Source: an uncultured Winogradskyella sp. (lineage in GTDB: Bacteria; Bacteroidota; Bacteroidia; Flavobacteriales; Flavobacteriaceae). From it: a DNA stretch of 64,000 bases. The notes beneath the pieces are model-generated. The model did no database searches and had not been told where the DNA came from. It worked only from the letters and a program-made list of their open reading frames with translations. The DNA is taken from positions 1 through 64,000 of the forward strand of contig NZ_CALGNH010000006.1 of NCBI RefSeq assembly GCF_937958655.1, given 5' to 3'. The stretch's first letter is position 1. Every line of letters starts with the position of its first letter. Shown here piece by piece: positions 15,488 to 23,555 of this stretch. Position numbers and translations under genes: made by a program.

Positions 15488-16570
15488 ATGCACCCAGAGT
15501 ATAAGAACGTTCACCAACTGTTTAAACTAAATGGAATTGGTTATACTTATGATAATTTAATAGAGTTAGCTTATAATCTTATAAAAGAGGGTGAAACTTA
15601 TGAAAAAAGCATAGGTAATTTTTTAACTGATTGGCTTAATGATAACGATGATATAGCGGTTAATACCTCTGGTTCTACAGGGAAGCCTAAGGTCATAAGA
15701 CTAAAAAAGCAAGCCATGGTTAATTCTGCATTAGCTACAGGTAAGTTTTTTAATTTAGAACCAGGCAGCTCTGCATTACATTGTTTGCCAAGTCACTATA
15801 TAGCTGGTAAAATGATGCTGGTTAGGGCTATGGTATTGGGTTTAGAAATGGATTATATTGAACCTAGATCTAAATTAAAGCTAGATAGGACTAAGCACTA
15901 CGGCTTTTGTGCCATGATTCCGTTGCAATTAAAAAACAGTTTAGACCATATTAAAAATATAGACACTATTATTGTTGGCGGAACTAAAGTGAATGTACCT
16001 TTATTAGAAACTATAAGCACATCTAAATTAAAGGTTTACGAAACTTATGGTATGACGGAAACAGTAACACATGTCGCTGTAAGACAACTACAATCTAAAG
16101 TGTTAAAAGGAGAAACTTACTTTAAAGCTTTACCCAATGTTATGTTTGCACAAGATGAGCGTCAGTGCTTAATTGTTAATGCCAAAAAGCTGGTAAATGA
16201 AGCTCTTGTAACTAATGATGTTGTGGATTTAAAATCTGAGTTTAGTTTTGAACTACTTGGACGTTTTGATAACGTTATTAATTCTGGAGGTGTAAAACTA
16301 TTTCCTGAGCAAATCGAAGAAAAATTACAATCTGTAATCGAGGATCGTTTTATTATTGCAGGACAAGCCGATGAAGACTTAGGGGAACGCCTTGTCCTTA
16401 TTATAGAAAACCCTAGAGAAACAGTTGAAAGCATTAATAATAAAATTAAACGCGTTAAAGGACTTGCAAAGTTTGAAGTACCTAAGCAAATCTGCATAGT
16501 AGACAAGTTTGTAGAGACTGTCAATGGAAAAATTCAACGCGCTAAAACTTTAGACTTAATCACATGTTAG
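15488..16570 (+). CDS. menE: o-succinylbenzoate-CoA ligase
   Basis: 360 aa from the ATG at 15488; an open frame reaches back to 15407 inside the CPBP gene, but that part is only the shadow of that gene. It is an ANL-superfamily adenylating enzyme: the P-loop-like NTSGSTGKPKVIRLKK, then IIVGGTKVN, the ATP-binding VYETYGMTETVTH, the hinge region LLGRFDNVINSGGVKLFPE and a final GKIQRAKTL with the catalytic Lys. It is shorter than most acyl-CoA ligases, as is typical for Bacteroidota MenE. It follows CPBP by 5 nt and closes the menC-CPBP-menE operon. Confidence 0.93.
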   Translation: MHPEYKNVHQLFKLNGIGYTYDNLIELAYNLIKEGETYEKSIGNFLTDWLNDNDDIAVNTSGSTGKPKVIRLKKQAMVNSALATGKFFNLEPGSSALHCLPSHYIAGKMMLVRAMVLGLEMDYIEPRSKLKLDRTKHYGFCAMIPLQLKNSLDHIKNIDTIIVGGTKVNVPLLETISTSKLKVYETYGMTETVTHVAVRQLQSKVLKGETYFKALPNVMFAQDERQCLIVNAKKLVNEALVTNDVVDLKSEFSFELLGRFDNVINSGGVKLFPEQIEEKLQSVIEDRFIIAGQADEDLGERLVLIIENPRETVESINNKIKRVKGLAKFEVPKQICIVDKFVETVNGKIQRAKTLDLITC

Positions 16571-16631
16571 CTTAGACTCATTCAAAGACACACTTCACTC
16601 ATTAGTTGTTTTTTAAATATATGATTGCTTT

Positions 16632-16639
16632 TAGGTTTG
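16632..16639 (+). promoter_or_regulatory. -7 box TAGGTTTG upstream of the VWA protein gene
   Basis: It matches TAnnTTTG, 24 nt before the ATG at 16664. A TTG at 16606-16608 gives a 23-nt spacer, at the long end of the usual range. Confidence 0.5.
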
Positions 16640-16663
16640 TATTAAACTTATAACACAATCATT

Positions 16664-18772
16664 ATGAAAATCATTTTAAACTTAGTAGTTGTATTATTAT
16701 TTACTACACAACTTAGCGGACAAGAAAAAACAATTTCCGGAACTGTAACCACGGCCTATGATGGCTTACCCTTACCCGGAGCTAATGTTACTATTAAAGG
16801 AACATCTAACGGAATACAAACTGATTTTGATGGAAACTACACTTTAAAAGTGAATATTGGGGACGTCTTAGTAGTGAGTTATATTGGTATGAAAAATGCA
16901 AAGAAAGCAATAGCTATAGCTAATATCTATAATTTTGCTTTAGAATCGGACAATAGTTTAGATGAAGTTGTAGTTATAGGATATGGTACTACAAAAAAGG
17001 CTACATCTAGAGTGTCCTCAGTTTCAATAGTATCTGAATCTATTGTTAAGCAACCAAGTGCAGGATTTGCTCAAACACTGAGCGGGCAAGTTGCAGGATT
17101 AGACATTAAATCGTCTACCACGCAATCTTTTGATAATCCAAATGCAGAATTAAAAGGTATAGTTTCTTCGCAAGTAAAAGCTGAACCTTTATATATTGTT
17201 GATGGCATTGCAATTACTAAAGGATATAATGATATAATTAAAAATTTAGATCCCAATACTATTGAGCATATAAATACTTACAAACCAGCGAAAGCAATCA
17301 ATATGTTTGGTAATAAAGCCAATCATGGATGTGTTATTATAACAACAAAATCTGGTAAATATCGTATTGAAAACGATGAAGCTTATGCTAAAATTACAGA
17401 AAACGACTTCAATGCAGTTCACCTATCTCCATTATCAACATTCTCGATTGATGTTGATAAGGCATCTTATAGTAATTTAAGAAGGATGATTAATAATGGG
17501 CAAAATATACCGTATGGTGCTGTTAAAATTGAGGAAATGATTAACTATTTTAATTATAACTATCCACAGCCTAAAGATAAGCATCCATTTTCTATTAGCA
17601 CAGAAGTAGTAAAGACGCCATGGCATAATGATACACAACTTGTTAGGATTGGCTTACAAGGGAAAACCTATAAAAATGATGAGTTACCTGCTTCTAATCT
17701 CACATTTTTGATAGATGTTTCAGGTTCAATGAGCTCACAGAATAAATTACCATTGTTAAAAAAAGCTTTTAAGCTTTTAGTTAAACAGTTGCGAAAAAGA
17801 GATATGGTTTCCATTATTGTTTATGCTGGTGCTGCAGGTGTTGTCTTAGAACCAACTTCTGGTGATAAAAAAGATAAAATAATTGATGCAATAGAGAATT
17901 TAAATTCTGGTGGGTCTACTGCTGGTGGAGCTGGTATAAAGTTGGCATACAAACTTGCAGAACAAAATTTTAAAATAAATGGGAATAATAGAGTGATCTT
18001 AGCAACAGATGGTGATTTTAACGTTGGTGCATCTAGTGACGATGATATGCAAGCTTTAATTGAAAAGAAACGCAAATCTGGTGTATTTTTATCGGTATTA
18101 GGATTTGGTTATGGAAACTATAAAGATTCAAAATTGGAGATTTTAGCTGATAAAGGAAATGGAAACCATGCGTATATTGATAACATGCAAGAAGCTCAAA
18201 AAATCTTCGGAAAAGAATTTGGCGGTACCTTATTCACTATCGCTAAAGATGTAAAAATTCAAGTTGAATTCAATCCTAATAAAGTCCATGCCTATAGATT
18301 GATCGGTTATGAAAATAGATTATTAGCGGATGAGGATTTTGTTGATGATACTAAAGACGCTGGAGAATTAGGCAGTGGACATGCGGTTACCGCACTATAT
18401 GAAATCATTCCATTTGGAGTGAAAAGTGATTATTTAAAAAAACTTCCCGATTTAAAATATACAAAGAAGACATCTACAGTGGATTATGATAACGAATTAT
18501 TTACTGTAAAGTTTAGATATAAAAAACCAAAAGGTTCAAAAAGTATAGAAATAATTCATGTTCAAGGTGCAAACCAAACTGAAGCCTCGGAAGATATGAA
18601 CTTTGCATGTGCAATAGCCCTTTTTGGTATGCAATTACGTAACTCTAAGTTTACTAATAATGCATCAATTTCCAAAGTTTTAGAGCTTGCTGAGAATGGG
18701 AGAGGTGAAGATGCTGAAGGTTACAGAGCAGAGTTTATTAGACTTGTTAAATCCTATAGAAATTTTAATTAG
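16664..18772 (+). CDS. VWA domain protein (YfbK-like) with N-terminal CarboxypepD_reg and TonB-plug domains
   Basis: It encodes 702 aa. A signal peptide (about 1-19) leads to a CarboxypepD_reg-like domain (ISGTVTTAYDGLPLPGANV to about 95) with the LDEVVVIGYGT linker typical of SusC. A plug-like segment follows (about 105-225, QTLSGQVAGLDI and IITTKSGKY). Then come the YfbK N-terminal domain (about 245-335, STFSIDVDKASYSNLRR), a VWA domain with an intact MIDAS (FLIDVSGSMS, SGGSTAGGAG, LATDGDFNVG, about 350-520) and a C-terminal DUF3520-like region. There is no beta-barrel, so it is not a transporter. It is probably periplasmic or surface exposed and binds a divalent metal and a protein partner. 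Confidence 0.88.
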   Translation: MKIILNLVVVLLFTTQLSGQEKTISGTVTTAYDGLPLPGANVTIKGTSNGIQTDFDGNYTLKVNIGDVLVVSYIGMKNAKKAIAIANIYNFALESDNSLDEVVVIGYGTTKKATSRVSSVSIVSESIVKQPSAGFAQTLSGQVAGLDIKSSTTQSFDNPNAELKGIVSSQVKAEPLYIVDGIAITKGYNDIIKNLDPNTIEHINTYKPAKAINMFGNKANHGCVIITTKSGKYRIENDEAYAKITENDFNAVHLSPLSTFSIDVDKASYSNLRRMINNGQNIPYGAVKIEEMINYFNYNYPQPKDKHPFSISTEVVKTPWHNDTQLVRIGLQGKTYKNDELPASNLTFLIDVSGSMSSQNKLPLLKKAFKLLVKQLRKRDMVSIIVYAGAAGVVLEPTSGDKKDKIIDAIENLNSGGSTAGGAGIKLAYKLAEQNFKINGNNRVILATDGDFNVGASSDDDMQALIEKKRKSGVFLSVLGFGYGNYKDSKLEILADKGNGNHAYIDNMQEAQKIFGKEFGGTLFTIAKDVKIQVEFNPNKVHAYRLIGYENRLLADEDFVDDTKDAGELGSGHAVTALYEIIPFGVKSDYLKKLPDLKYTKKTSTVDYDNELFTVKFRYKKPKGSKSIEIIHVQGANQTEASEDMNFACAIALFGMQLRNSKFTNNASISKVLELAENGRGEDAEGYRAEFIRLVKSYRNFN

Positions 18773-18782
18773 AAGACAAAAA

Positions 18783-18813
18783 AACCCAACGCCAAGCGTT
18801 GGGTTTTTTTTAT
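18783..18813. terminator. bidirectional terminator between convergent genes
   Basis: AACCCAACGC (18783-18792) pairs perfectly with GCGTTGGGTT (18796-18805) around CAA, with A4 on the left and T8 on the right. It can end both the VWA gene (+) and the OmpA gene (-). Confidence 0.92.
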
Positions 18814-18830
18814 TTTAACTTTAAGAACTT

Positions 18831-19688
18831 TTAATTTCCGGCAGATAAATTTTTCATTTCTTCTTCTACCATTTCGTAAAATTGGTCAATTTTTGGTAAA
18901 ACCACAATTCTTGTACGTCTATTTTTAGCTCTATTTTCTGCAGTGTCGTTTTCTACAAGTGGTACATAAGAGCTACGACCTGCCGCGATTAATTGTTGAG
19001 AATTAACACCTAAACTTTCTAGCACTCTTACAACGGATGTAGCACGCTTAACACTTAAATCCCAATTATCTAATAATGGTGGTTTGCTGTAAGATACATT
19101 ATCAGTGTGAGATTCTACCATGGCTTCAAAATCTGGTTTACTGTTGATTACCTTAGCAACTTTACCTAAGATTTCATTTGCCCTTGCCGTTACATTGTAG
19201 CTTCCGCTTTGAAATAATAATTTATCTGCAATAGAAATAAATACCACACCTTTTTCTACATTAACCTCAATATCTGGATCATTTAATCCTACTTCTTTTT
19301 TAAGACTCGTTACAATAGCTAAGGTTACACTATCTTTGCGCGTTAGGGCATCTTGTAAGCGCGTAATTTTTAAATTACTTTCTCTAAGACTTTCTAATGA
19401 TTTTTCTAAATTAGTAGCACCTTTACTTGTTAACTCAGTTAAGTCTTGCGAATTTCTTATAAGCGCTTCGTTACTTTTTCGCATATCTGCCAATTGCTCT
19501 TTCATAGCCTCAACTCTGGCATTAGATGCAGAGGCATCAGATAAGCATTTGTTTAGCTTTACCGTAGCACTATTTAATAAATCTTCTGTTTCCTGTTGTT
19601 TTGCCTCAAGTGCTAAATAGTCCTTTTTAGATACGCAAGAACCAAAAAATAGCATTGAACAAACACTTAATAACATTAGTTTTTTCAT
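18831..19688 (-). CDS. OmpA family lipoprotein with coiled coil
   Basis: It encodes 285 aa. The signal peptide ends MLFFGSC, the Cys at 18 being lipidated. Residues 25-125 are a long Lys/Glu/Leu-rich helix, predicted coiled coil. The C-terminal OmpA/MotB domain (about 150-270) has LLFQSGSYNVTARANEIL, VESHTDN, the LSVKRATSVVRVLESLGV helix, AAGRSSYVPL and the ENRAKNRRTRIVV ending with the peptidoglycan-binding Asp/Arg pattern. The role is to tether the outer membrane to the wall. A TAATTTTG box on the minus strand at 19728-19735 could be its promoter. Confidence 0.92.
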   Translation of the reverse strand: MKKLMLLSVCSMLFFGSCVSKKDYLALEAKQQETEDLLNSATVKLNKCLSDASASNARVEAMKEQLADMRKSNEALIRNSQDLTELTSKGATNLEKSLESLRESNLKITRLQDALTRKDSVTLAIVTSLKKEVGLNDPDIEVNVEKGVVFISIADKLLFQSGSYNVTARANEILGKVAKVINSKPDFEAMVESHTDNVSYSKPPLLDNWDLSVKRATSVVRVLESLGVNSQQLIAAGRSSYVPLVENDTAENRAKNRRTRIVVLPKIDQFYEMVEEEMKNLSAGN

Positions 19689-19795
19689 AATTTGATAATA
19701 TAGTTTAAATCGTTAATTGTAACATCCCAAAATTATAGAAAAGAAGACAGTAGTATACATGGATTAACATAAAATTTAACAATTTTTATAAACCA

Positions 19796-20788
19796 CTAAA
19801 AAGTTCTGTTTTTTGCTATAAAATAATACCAAACTACGGATTTGATCTTAAAATAATTAGCCTTTTTGGGAGTTTTTTTGCGTTGAGCTAATAATTTAGG
19901 TAAGTTTTTGTAAAATGAAAAATGAGCCTTTAATACGGCCAAAAAGTATAATGGTTTGCGTTGTATTAAAAACCGTAAAGCAGCTATACCATCGAGCTTC
20001 ATTCGTATTACTGTTCTTATAAAAACATGTTTGTCTGTATTTTTTACTAACGTAAATAAACTATTTCTAAAATTTAAATAAGTTTTTTTTGGATTGGTAG
20101 TGCTAAGCGTGGCTCCACCTACGTGGTATACTTCAGAGGTACCTGTATATTTTGTCTTGTAATCGTTGTTAAATGCTCGCCAACAAAGATCTATTTCTTC
20201 CATGTGGGCAAAGTAGGTTTCGTCAAAACCATTGAGATCTTTAAATGCTTTATTTTTTATGAAAAAACAGGCACCAGAGGCCCAAAAAATATCAGTTAGG
20301 TCGTTATACTGGCCTTTATCAATTTCAACAGTATCAAAAATTCGTCCTCTGCAATACGGGTAGCCATATTTATCTATAAAACCACCTGCAGCACCAGCAT
20401 ATTCAAAATTAGACTTATTTTTAAAGTCTAAAATTTTTGGCTGTACAATAGCGGTTTTAGCATCACTGTTAAACGCTGTTAAAATAGGCTGTAGCCAGTT
20501 TTTTGTAACTTCAATATCGCTGTTTAATAAGCAAAGTAGTGGTTCTTTAATATGTTTTAGAGCATCATTATAGCCTTTTGCATAACCACCATTTGTAGAA
20601 TTAATAATGATATCTATTTGCGGATAGTGGCTTGTTACAAAACCCACAGAATTGTCCGTAGATGCATTGTCTGCAACATAAACTTTGGCGTCGCCAGAAA
20701 ACGCAGTAACCGAAGGTAAAAATTGCTGCAAAAGTAACTTACCGTTCCAGTTGAGTATAACAATTGCTATGTCTTTGTAATCGTACAC
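19796..20788 (-). CDS. glycosyltransferase family 2
   Basis: It encodes 330 aa. The N-terminal GT-A domain has AIVILNWNGKLLLQQFLPSV, YVADNASTDNS and the DXD-like CLLNSDIEV; FAHMEEIDLCWRAF is the acceptor/catalytic segment typical of rhamnosyltransferase-like GT2 enzymes. It is cytosolic or membrane associated, transferring a sugar from an NDP donor; the acceptor is unknown. The start is GTG, immediately after the TAA of the upstream HsdR_N-domain gene, so the two are translationally coupled. An ATG alternative is not available near this point. Confidence 0.9.
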   Translation of the reverse strand: MYDYKDIAIVILNWNGKLLLQQFLPSVTAFSGDAKVYVADNASTDNSVGFVTSHYPQIDIIINSTNGGYAKGYNDALKHIKEPLLCLLNSDIEVTKNWLQPILTAFNSDAKTAIVQPKILDFKNKSNFEYAGAAGGFIDKYGYPYCRGRIFDTVEIDKGQYNDLTDIFWASGACFFIKNKAFKDLNGFDETYFAHMEEIDLCWRAFNNDYKTKYTGTSEVYHVGGATLSTTNPKKTYLNFRNSLFTLVKNTDKHVFIRTVIRMKLDGIAALRFLIQRKPLYFLAVLKAHFSFYKNLPKLLAQRKKTPKKANYFKIKSVVWYYFIAKNRTF

Positions 20789-21238
20789 TTATGTTTTAGA
20801 ATATTGCGGTATGTCTTTTAAAAAAATATAACGTTGGTTAATTTTATCCATTTGGCAATAATAATGATTAATACCATTAGTTACCATTAAATAGTTAGCA
20901 TTTAGAGCTAAGTTATAACGTGCGATCTGATCAAAAGTGTTTTGAGATATTGCAACATCATAAGACTTACACTCAACAATTATAAAAATACTACCATCTG
21001 GATTAAAGACCACAACATCGTAGCGTTTTTTTAGATCATTAATAGCTAATTCTTTCTCAACATTGATTAGAGATTTAGGATATTTTTTATGTTCAATTAA
21101 AAAATGAACACAATGCTGTCTTACCCATTCTTCGGGCTGAAGAATGATGAATTTTTTCCGAATAACATCAAAAATAGAAACTTTATTTTCTGTACTTTTG
21201 AATCGGTATTCAAACTTTGGAAAGTTGAGTTTTTGCAC
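20789..21238 (-). CDS. orphan HsdR N-terminal-like (PD-(D/E)XK) protein
   Basis: It encodes 149 aa. The core KRYDVVVFNPDGSIFIIVECKSYD (read as Asp...Glu-Cys-Lys, about residues 72-95) is a PD-(D/E)XK nuclease active site as in the N-terminal domain of type I restriction R subunits. The usual helicase part is absent, and no hsdM or hsdS is nearby, so it is not a restriction system. It is followed at once by a glycosyltransferase gene and is divergent from holA with 48 nt between starts. I recall the same neighbourhood in other Bacteroidota, which suggests a housekeeping nucleic-acid role; that is from memory. Confidence 0.82.
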   Translation of the reverse strand: MQKLNFPKFEYRFKSTENKVSIFDVIRKKFIILQPEEWVRQHCVHFLIEHKKYPKSLINVEKELAINDLKKRYDVVVFNPDGSIFIIVECKSYDVAISQNTFDQIARYNLALNANYLMVTNGINHYYCQMDKINQRYIFLKDIPQYSKT

Positions 21239-21242
21239 TGCA

Positions 21243-21250
21243 CAAAATTA
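21243..21250 (-). promoter_or_regulatory. minus-strand promoter TTG-N20-TAATTTTG before the HsdR_N-domain gene
   Basis: Read on the minus strand, the -7 box TAATTTTG lies 4 nt before the start codon at 21238, and a TTG (21273-21271) stands 20 nt upstream of it. Both elements fit the Bacteroidota consensus, and the transcript would be essentially leaderless. Confidence 0.7.
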
Positions 21251-21286
21251 AAATTATAATACCACAACAGCAAACTATTTAAGCTT

Positions 21287-22294
21287 TTGGAGGACGTAAA
21301 ACAATTAGTTACAGCAATAAAGAAAGGGGATCTTAAGCCTATCTATTTTTTAATGGGTGAAGAAGCCTATTACATAGATAAGATTTCTCAGTTTATTGAA
21401 AATAATGTTTTAGAAGCGTCTGAAAAGGGGTTCAATCAAATGGTATTATATGGACGCGATGTTAGTGTAGATGATATTGTCAGTAACGCCAAGCGCTATC
21501 CTATGATGGCAGAACGGCAAGTGGTCATTGTGAAAGAAGCACAAGACTTAAGTAGAACTATAGAAAAACTTGCCAAATATGCCGAACAGCCTCAGCCTAC
21601 AACCGTACTCGTTGTTAATTACAAGTATAAAAAGTTAGATAAGCGTAAAGTACTTTACAAAGCCATTACAAAAAATGGAGGTGTAGTTTTTGAAAGTAAA
21701 AAACTTTACGAAAACCAAGTGCCAGATTGGATTAGACGTGTGCTAAAAGGTGATGGTTATGAAATTTCTCCTAAGGCAGCACTAATGTTGGTTGAGTTTT
21801 TAGGTACAGATTTAAGTAAAGTTAATAACGAGCTAAATAAGCTAAAGATAATATTGCCAAAAGGGACGCAAATAACACCAGATCATATTGAAGAAAATAT
21901 AGGTATTAGTAAGGATTTTAATAATTTTGAATTACGTAAAGCCGTCGGTGAACGCCATATTATTAAGGCCTACCAAATTGCAAAGCATTTTGCAGATAAT
22001 CCAAAGGATAATCCAATTGTAGTAACAGTGGCGTTGTTATTTAATTTTTTTTCGCAACTATTGCATCTACATGGCATGTCTGATAAAAACCCAAGAAGTG
22101 TGGCTTCTGCTTTACGTGTCAATCCCTATTTTGTAAATGAGTATTTAACGGCTGCTCGCAATTACCCTATGAAAAAGGTTAGTGCTAATATTGCATTATT
22201 ACGAGAATTCGATATTAAGAGTAAGGGTGTAGGTGCTAATAATATAAGCCAAGGAGATTTACTAAAAGAGCTCTTGGTAAGGCTGTTTAATTAG
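21287..22294 (+). CDS. holA: DNA polymerase III subunit delta
   Basis: It encodes 335 aa from a TTG start at 21287; homologues begin with the same EDVKQLV...KPIYFLMGEEAYYIDKI segment, so the start is well placed even though it is not ATG. The AAA+ domain (about 18-130) has the degenerate nucleotide-binding region of delta and MMAERQVVIVKEAQDL, followed by the lid and the C-terminal collar domain. Delta opens the beta clamp within the clamp loader. Its stop overlaps the convergent T9SS gene by 4 nt. It is divergent from the HsdR_N-domain gene. Confidence 0.95.
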   Translation: MEDVKQLVTAIKKGDLKPIYFLMGEEAYYIDKISQFIENNVLEASEKGFNQMVLYGRDVSVDDIVSNAKRYPMMAERQVVIVKEAQDLSRTIEKLAKYAEQPQPTTVLVVNYKYKKLDKRKVLYKAITKNGGVVFESKKLYENQVPDWIRRVLKGDGYEISPKAALMLVEFLGTDLSKVNNELNKLKIILPKGTQITPDHIEENIGISKDFNNFELRKAVGERHIIKAYQIAKHFADNPKDNPIVVTVALLFNFFSQLLHLHGMSDKNPRSVASALRVNPYFVNEYLTAARNYPMKKVSANIALLREFDIKSKGVGANNISQGDLLKELLVRLFN

Positions 22295-23382
22295 TTGATA
22301 ATAAGTTTTTTGTAAACCAAATTACCATTGGTTTTATCTTCAATTTTAGTAATGTAATATCCTGGTGAGATATTAGATACATCAATATGTCTTTCCTCAG
22401 AAGTTTTTATTAACTGACCGCTGGTGTCATATATGTCTGCCTTAAGATTATTGGTATTTAGCGTAATTATAGTGTTAGCAGGATTTGGATAAAACGAGAG
22501 TTTAGGCAATTGCAAATCTGAAGTACCTAGGGTAGAGGTACTAAATGTATACAAACCCGAAGCATTACTGGTGCTTTGCTCTGCCGTTATATAATAATCC
22601 TGCTCATTTATTACAGTAACAGCTTCAATTTGAGGTGAATAATTATTGGGTACACTAAGTGCTATTTTTGAAACGCTACCATTAGAAAATAATCCAGAAC
22701 TAAAATCCTTTAGTTCAATAATAAAAGCACCATTACTATCGTAACCTGTTAATAAAATAGCGTTATTGTTTGGGTTAAATTCCGCACCCGAAACTAATCC
22801 TTCTACTATTATTGTATCCATTGGTGAGATACTATAGTCACCAACTGTTTTAGGTAGCATGTAAATGTTTGTGTTTGTAGTTACCCAGTTTTTAGTGAAT
22901 ATATATAGGTTCTCATTATAGTGTATTAGCCCTTCAGCATCAAAATCTGTTGCAAATGGGCTAGGGGTAAAATTGGTTTGATTGTTATAACTAAAATTTA
23001 TAAGATCAGCAGTAACGGTATTACTTGCAAAAAAATCTGCAATTAAAATACGATAGACTTTAAGATTTGTTCTTGTGCCGCTGTTATTACCAATATCACC
23101 TATATAAATATAAGTATCGTCGTGTGTTATATCTTCCCAATCTACATTGGTAGCATTTGTAATGGTCACTGTTCTTATAACATTGCCGTTAGACGCGTCA
23201 ATTTCAAAAAGTTGATTGGTGTTTTCAGAATCGTTATGTGTAATAAGGCTGTTGTTAATAAAAATGAGACCAGATGTTTCGCTCACCGCAGGATCTAGAT
23301 TTGTTTGTAAGGTTAATTCTTGGCTATTAACAAAAGCCATAAACAAACCAACCAAAACAATAAAACTAGTATGTCTTTTCAT
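22291..23382 (-). CDS. secreted protein with type IX secretion C-terminal sorting domain
   Basis: It encodes 363 aa. A signal peptide (about 1-20, ending VNSQ) is followed by a beta-propeller-like region with repeated Asp/Asn-rich strands (VDWEDITHDDTYIYIGDIGN; FDAEGLIHYNENLYIFTKNW; GYDSNGAFIIELKD) to about residue 280. The last 75 or so residues are a type A T9SS sorting domain: LSFYPNPANT...LYDTSGQLIKT-like core and SPGYYITKIEDKT ending in KKLIIN. It is exported through the Sec and type IX systems and anchored to or released from the cell surface. The enzyme activity is unknown. Confidence 0.92.
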   Translation of the reverse strand: MKRHTSFIVLVGLFMAFVNSQELTLQTNLDPAVSETSGLIFINNSLITHNDSENTNQLFEIDASNGNVIRTVTITNATNVDWEDITHDDTYIYIGDIGNNSGTRTNLKVYRILIADFFASNTVTADLINFSYNNQTNFTPSPFATDFDAEGLIHYNENLYIFTKNWVTTNTNIYMLPKTVGDYSISPMDTIIVEGLVSGAEFNPNNNAILLTGYDSNGAFIIELKDFSSGLFSNGSVSKIALSVPNNYSPQIEAVTVINEQDYYITAEQSTSNASGLYTFSTSTLGTSDLQLPKLSFYPNPANTIITLNTNNLKADIYDTSGQLIKTSEERHIDVSNISPGYYITKIEDKTNGNLVYKKLIIN

Positions 23383-23555
23383 TATAAATTGTAATTACTT
23401 TATAAATGTAATTAATTGAAACCTCTAGCTTATAAAAAAGGCATAAGTCACCTATATTTAGGTTAAAATGAAATTTAATTAGTACTCTATTTACAGAAAG
23501 AAAATATTTTTTTAACTATGTAAAACTAAAGGCTAAGCTCAAATAGGATATTACA

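Noticed and set aside
16664-18772. TonB-dependent receptor (SusC-like)
   Set aside because: The CarboxypepD_reg and plug-like parts are present, but no beta-barrel follows; the rest is a VWA/YfbK protein.
20789-21238. Part of a type I restriction-modification system
   Set aside because: Only the HsdR N-terminal nuclease-like domain is present; there is no helicase region, methyltransferase or specificity gene nearby.
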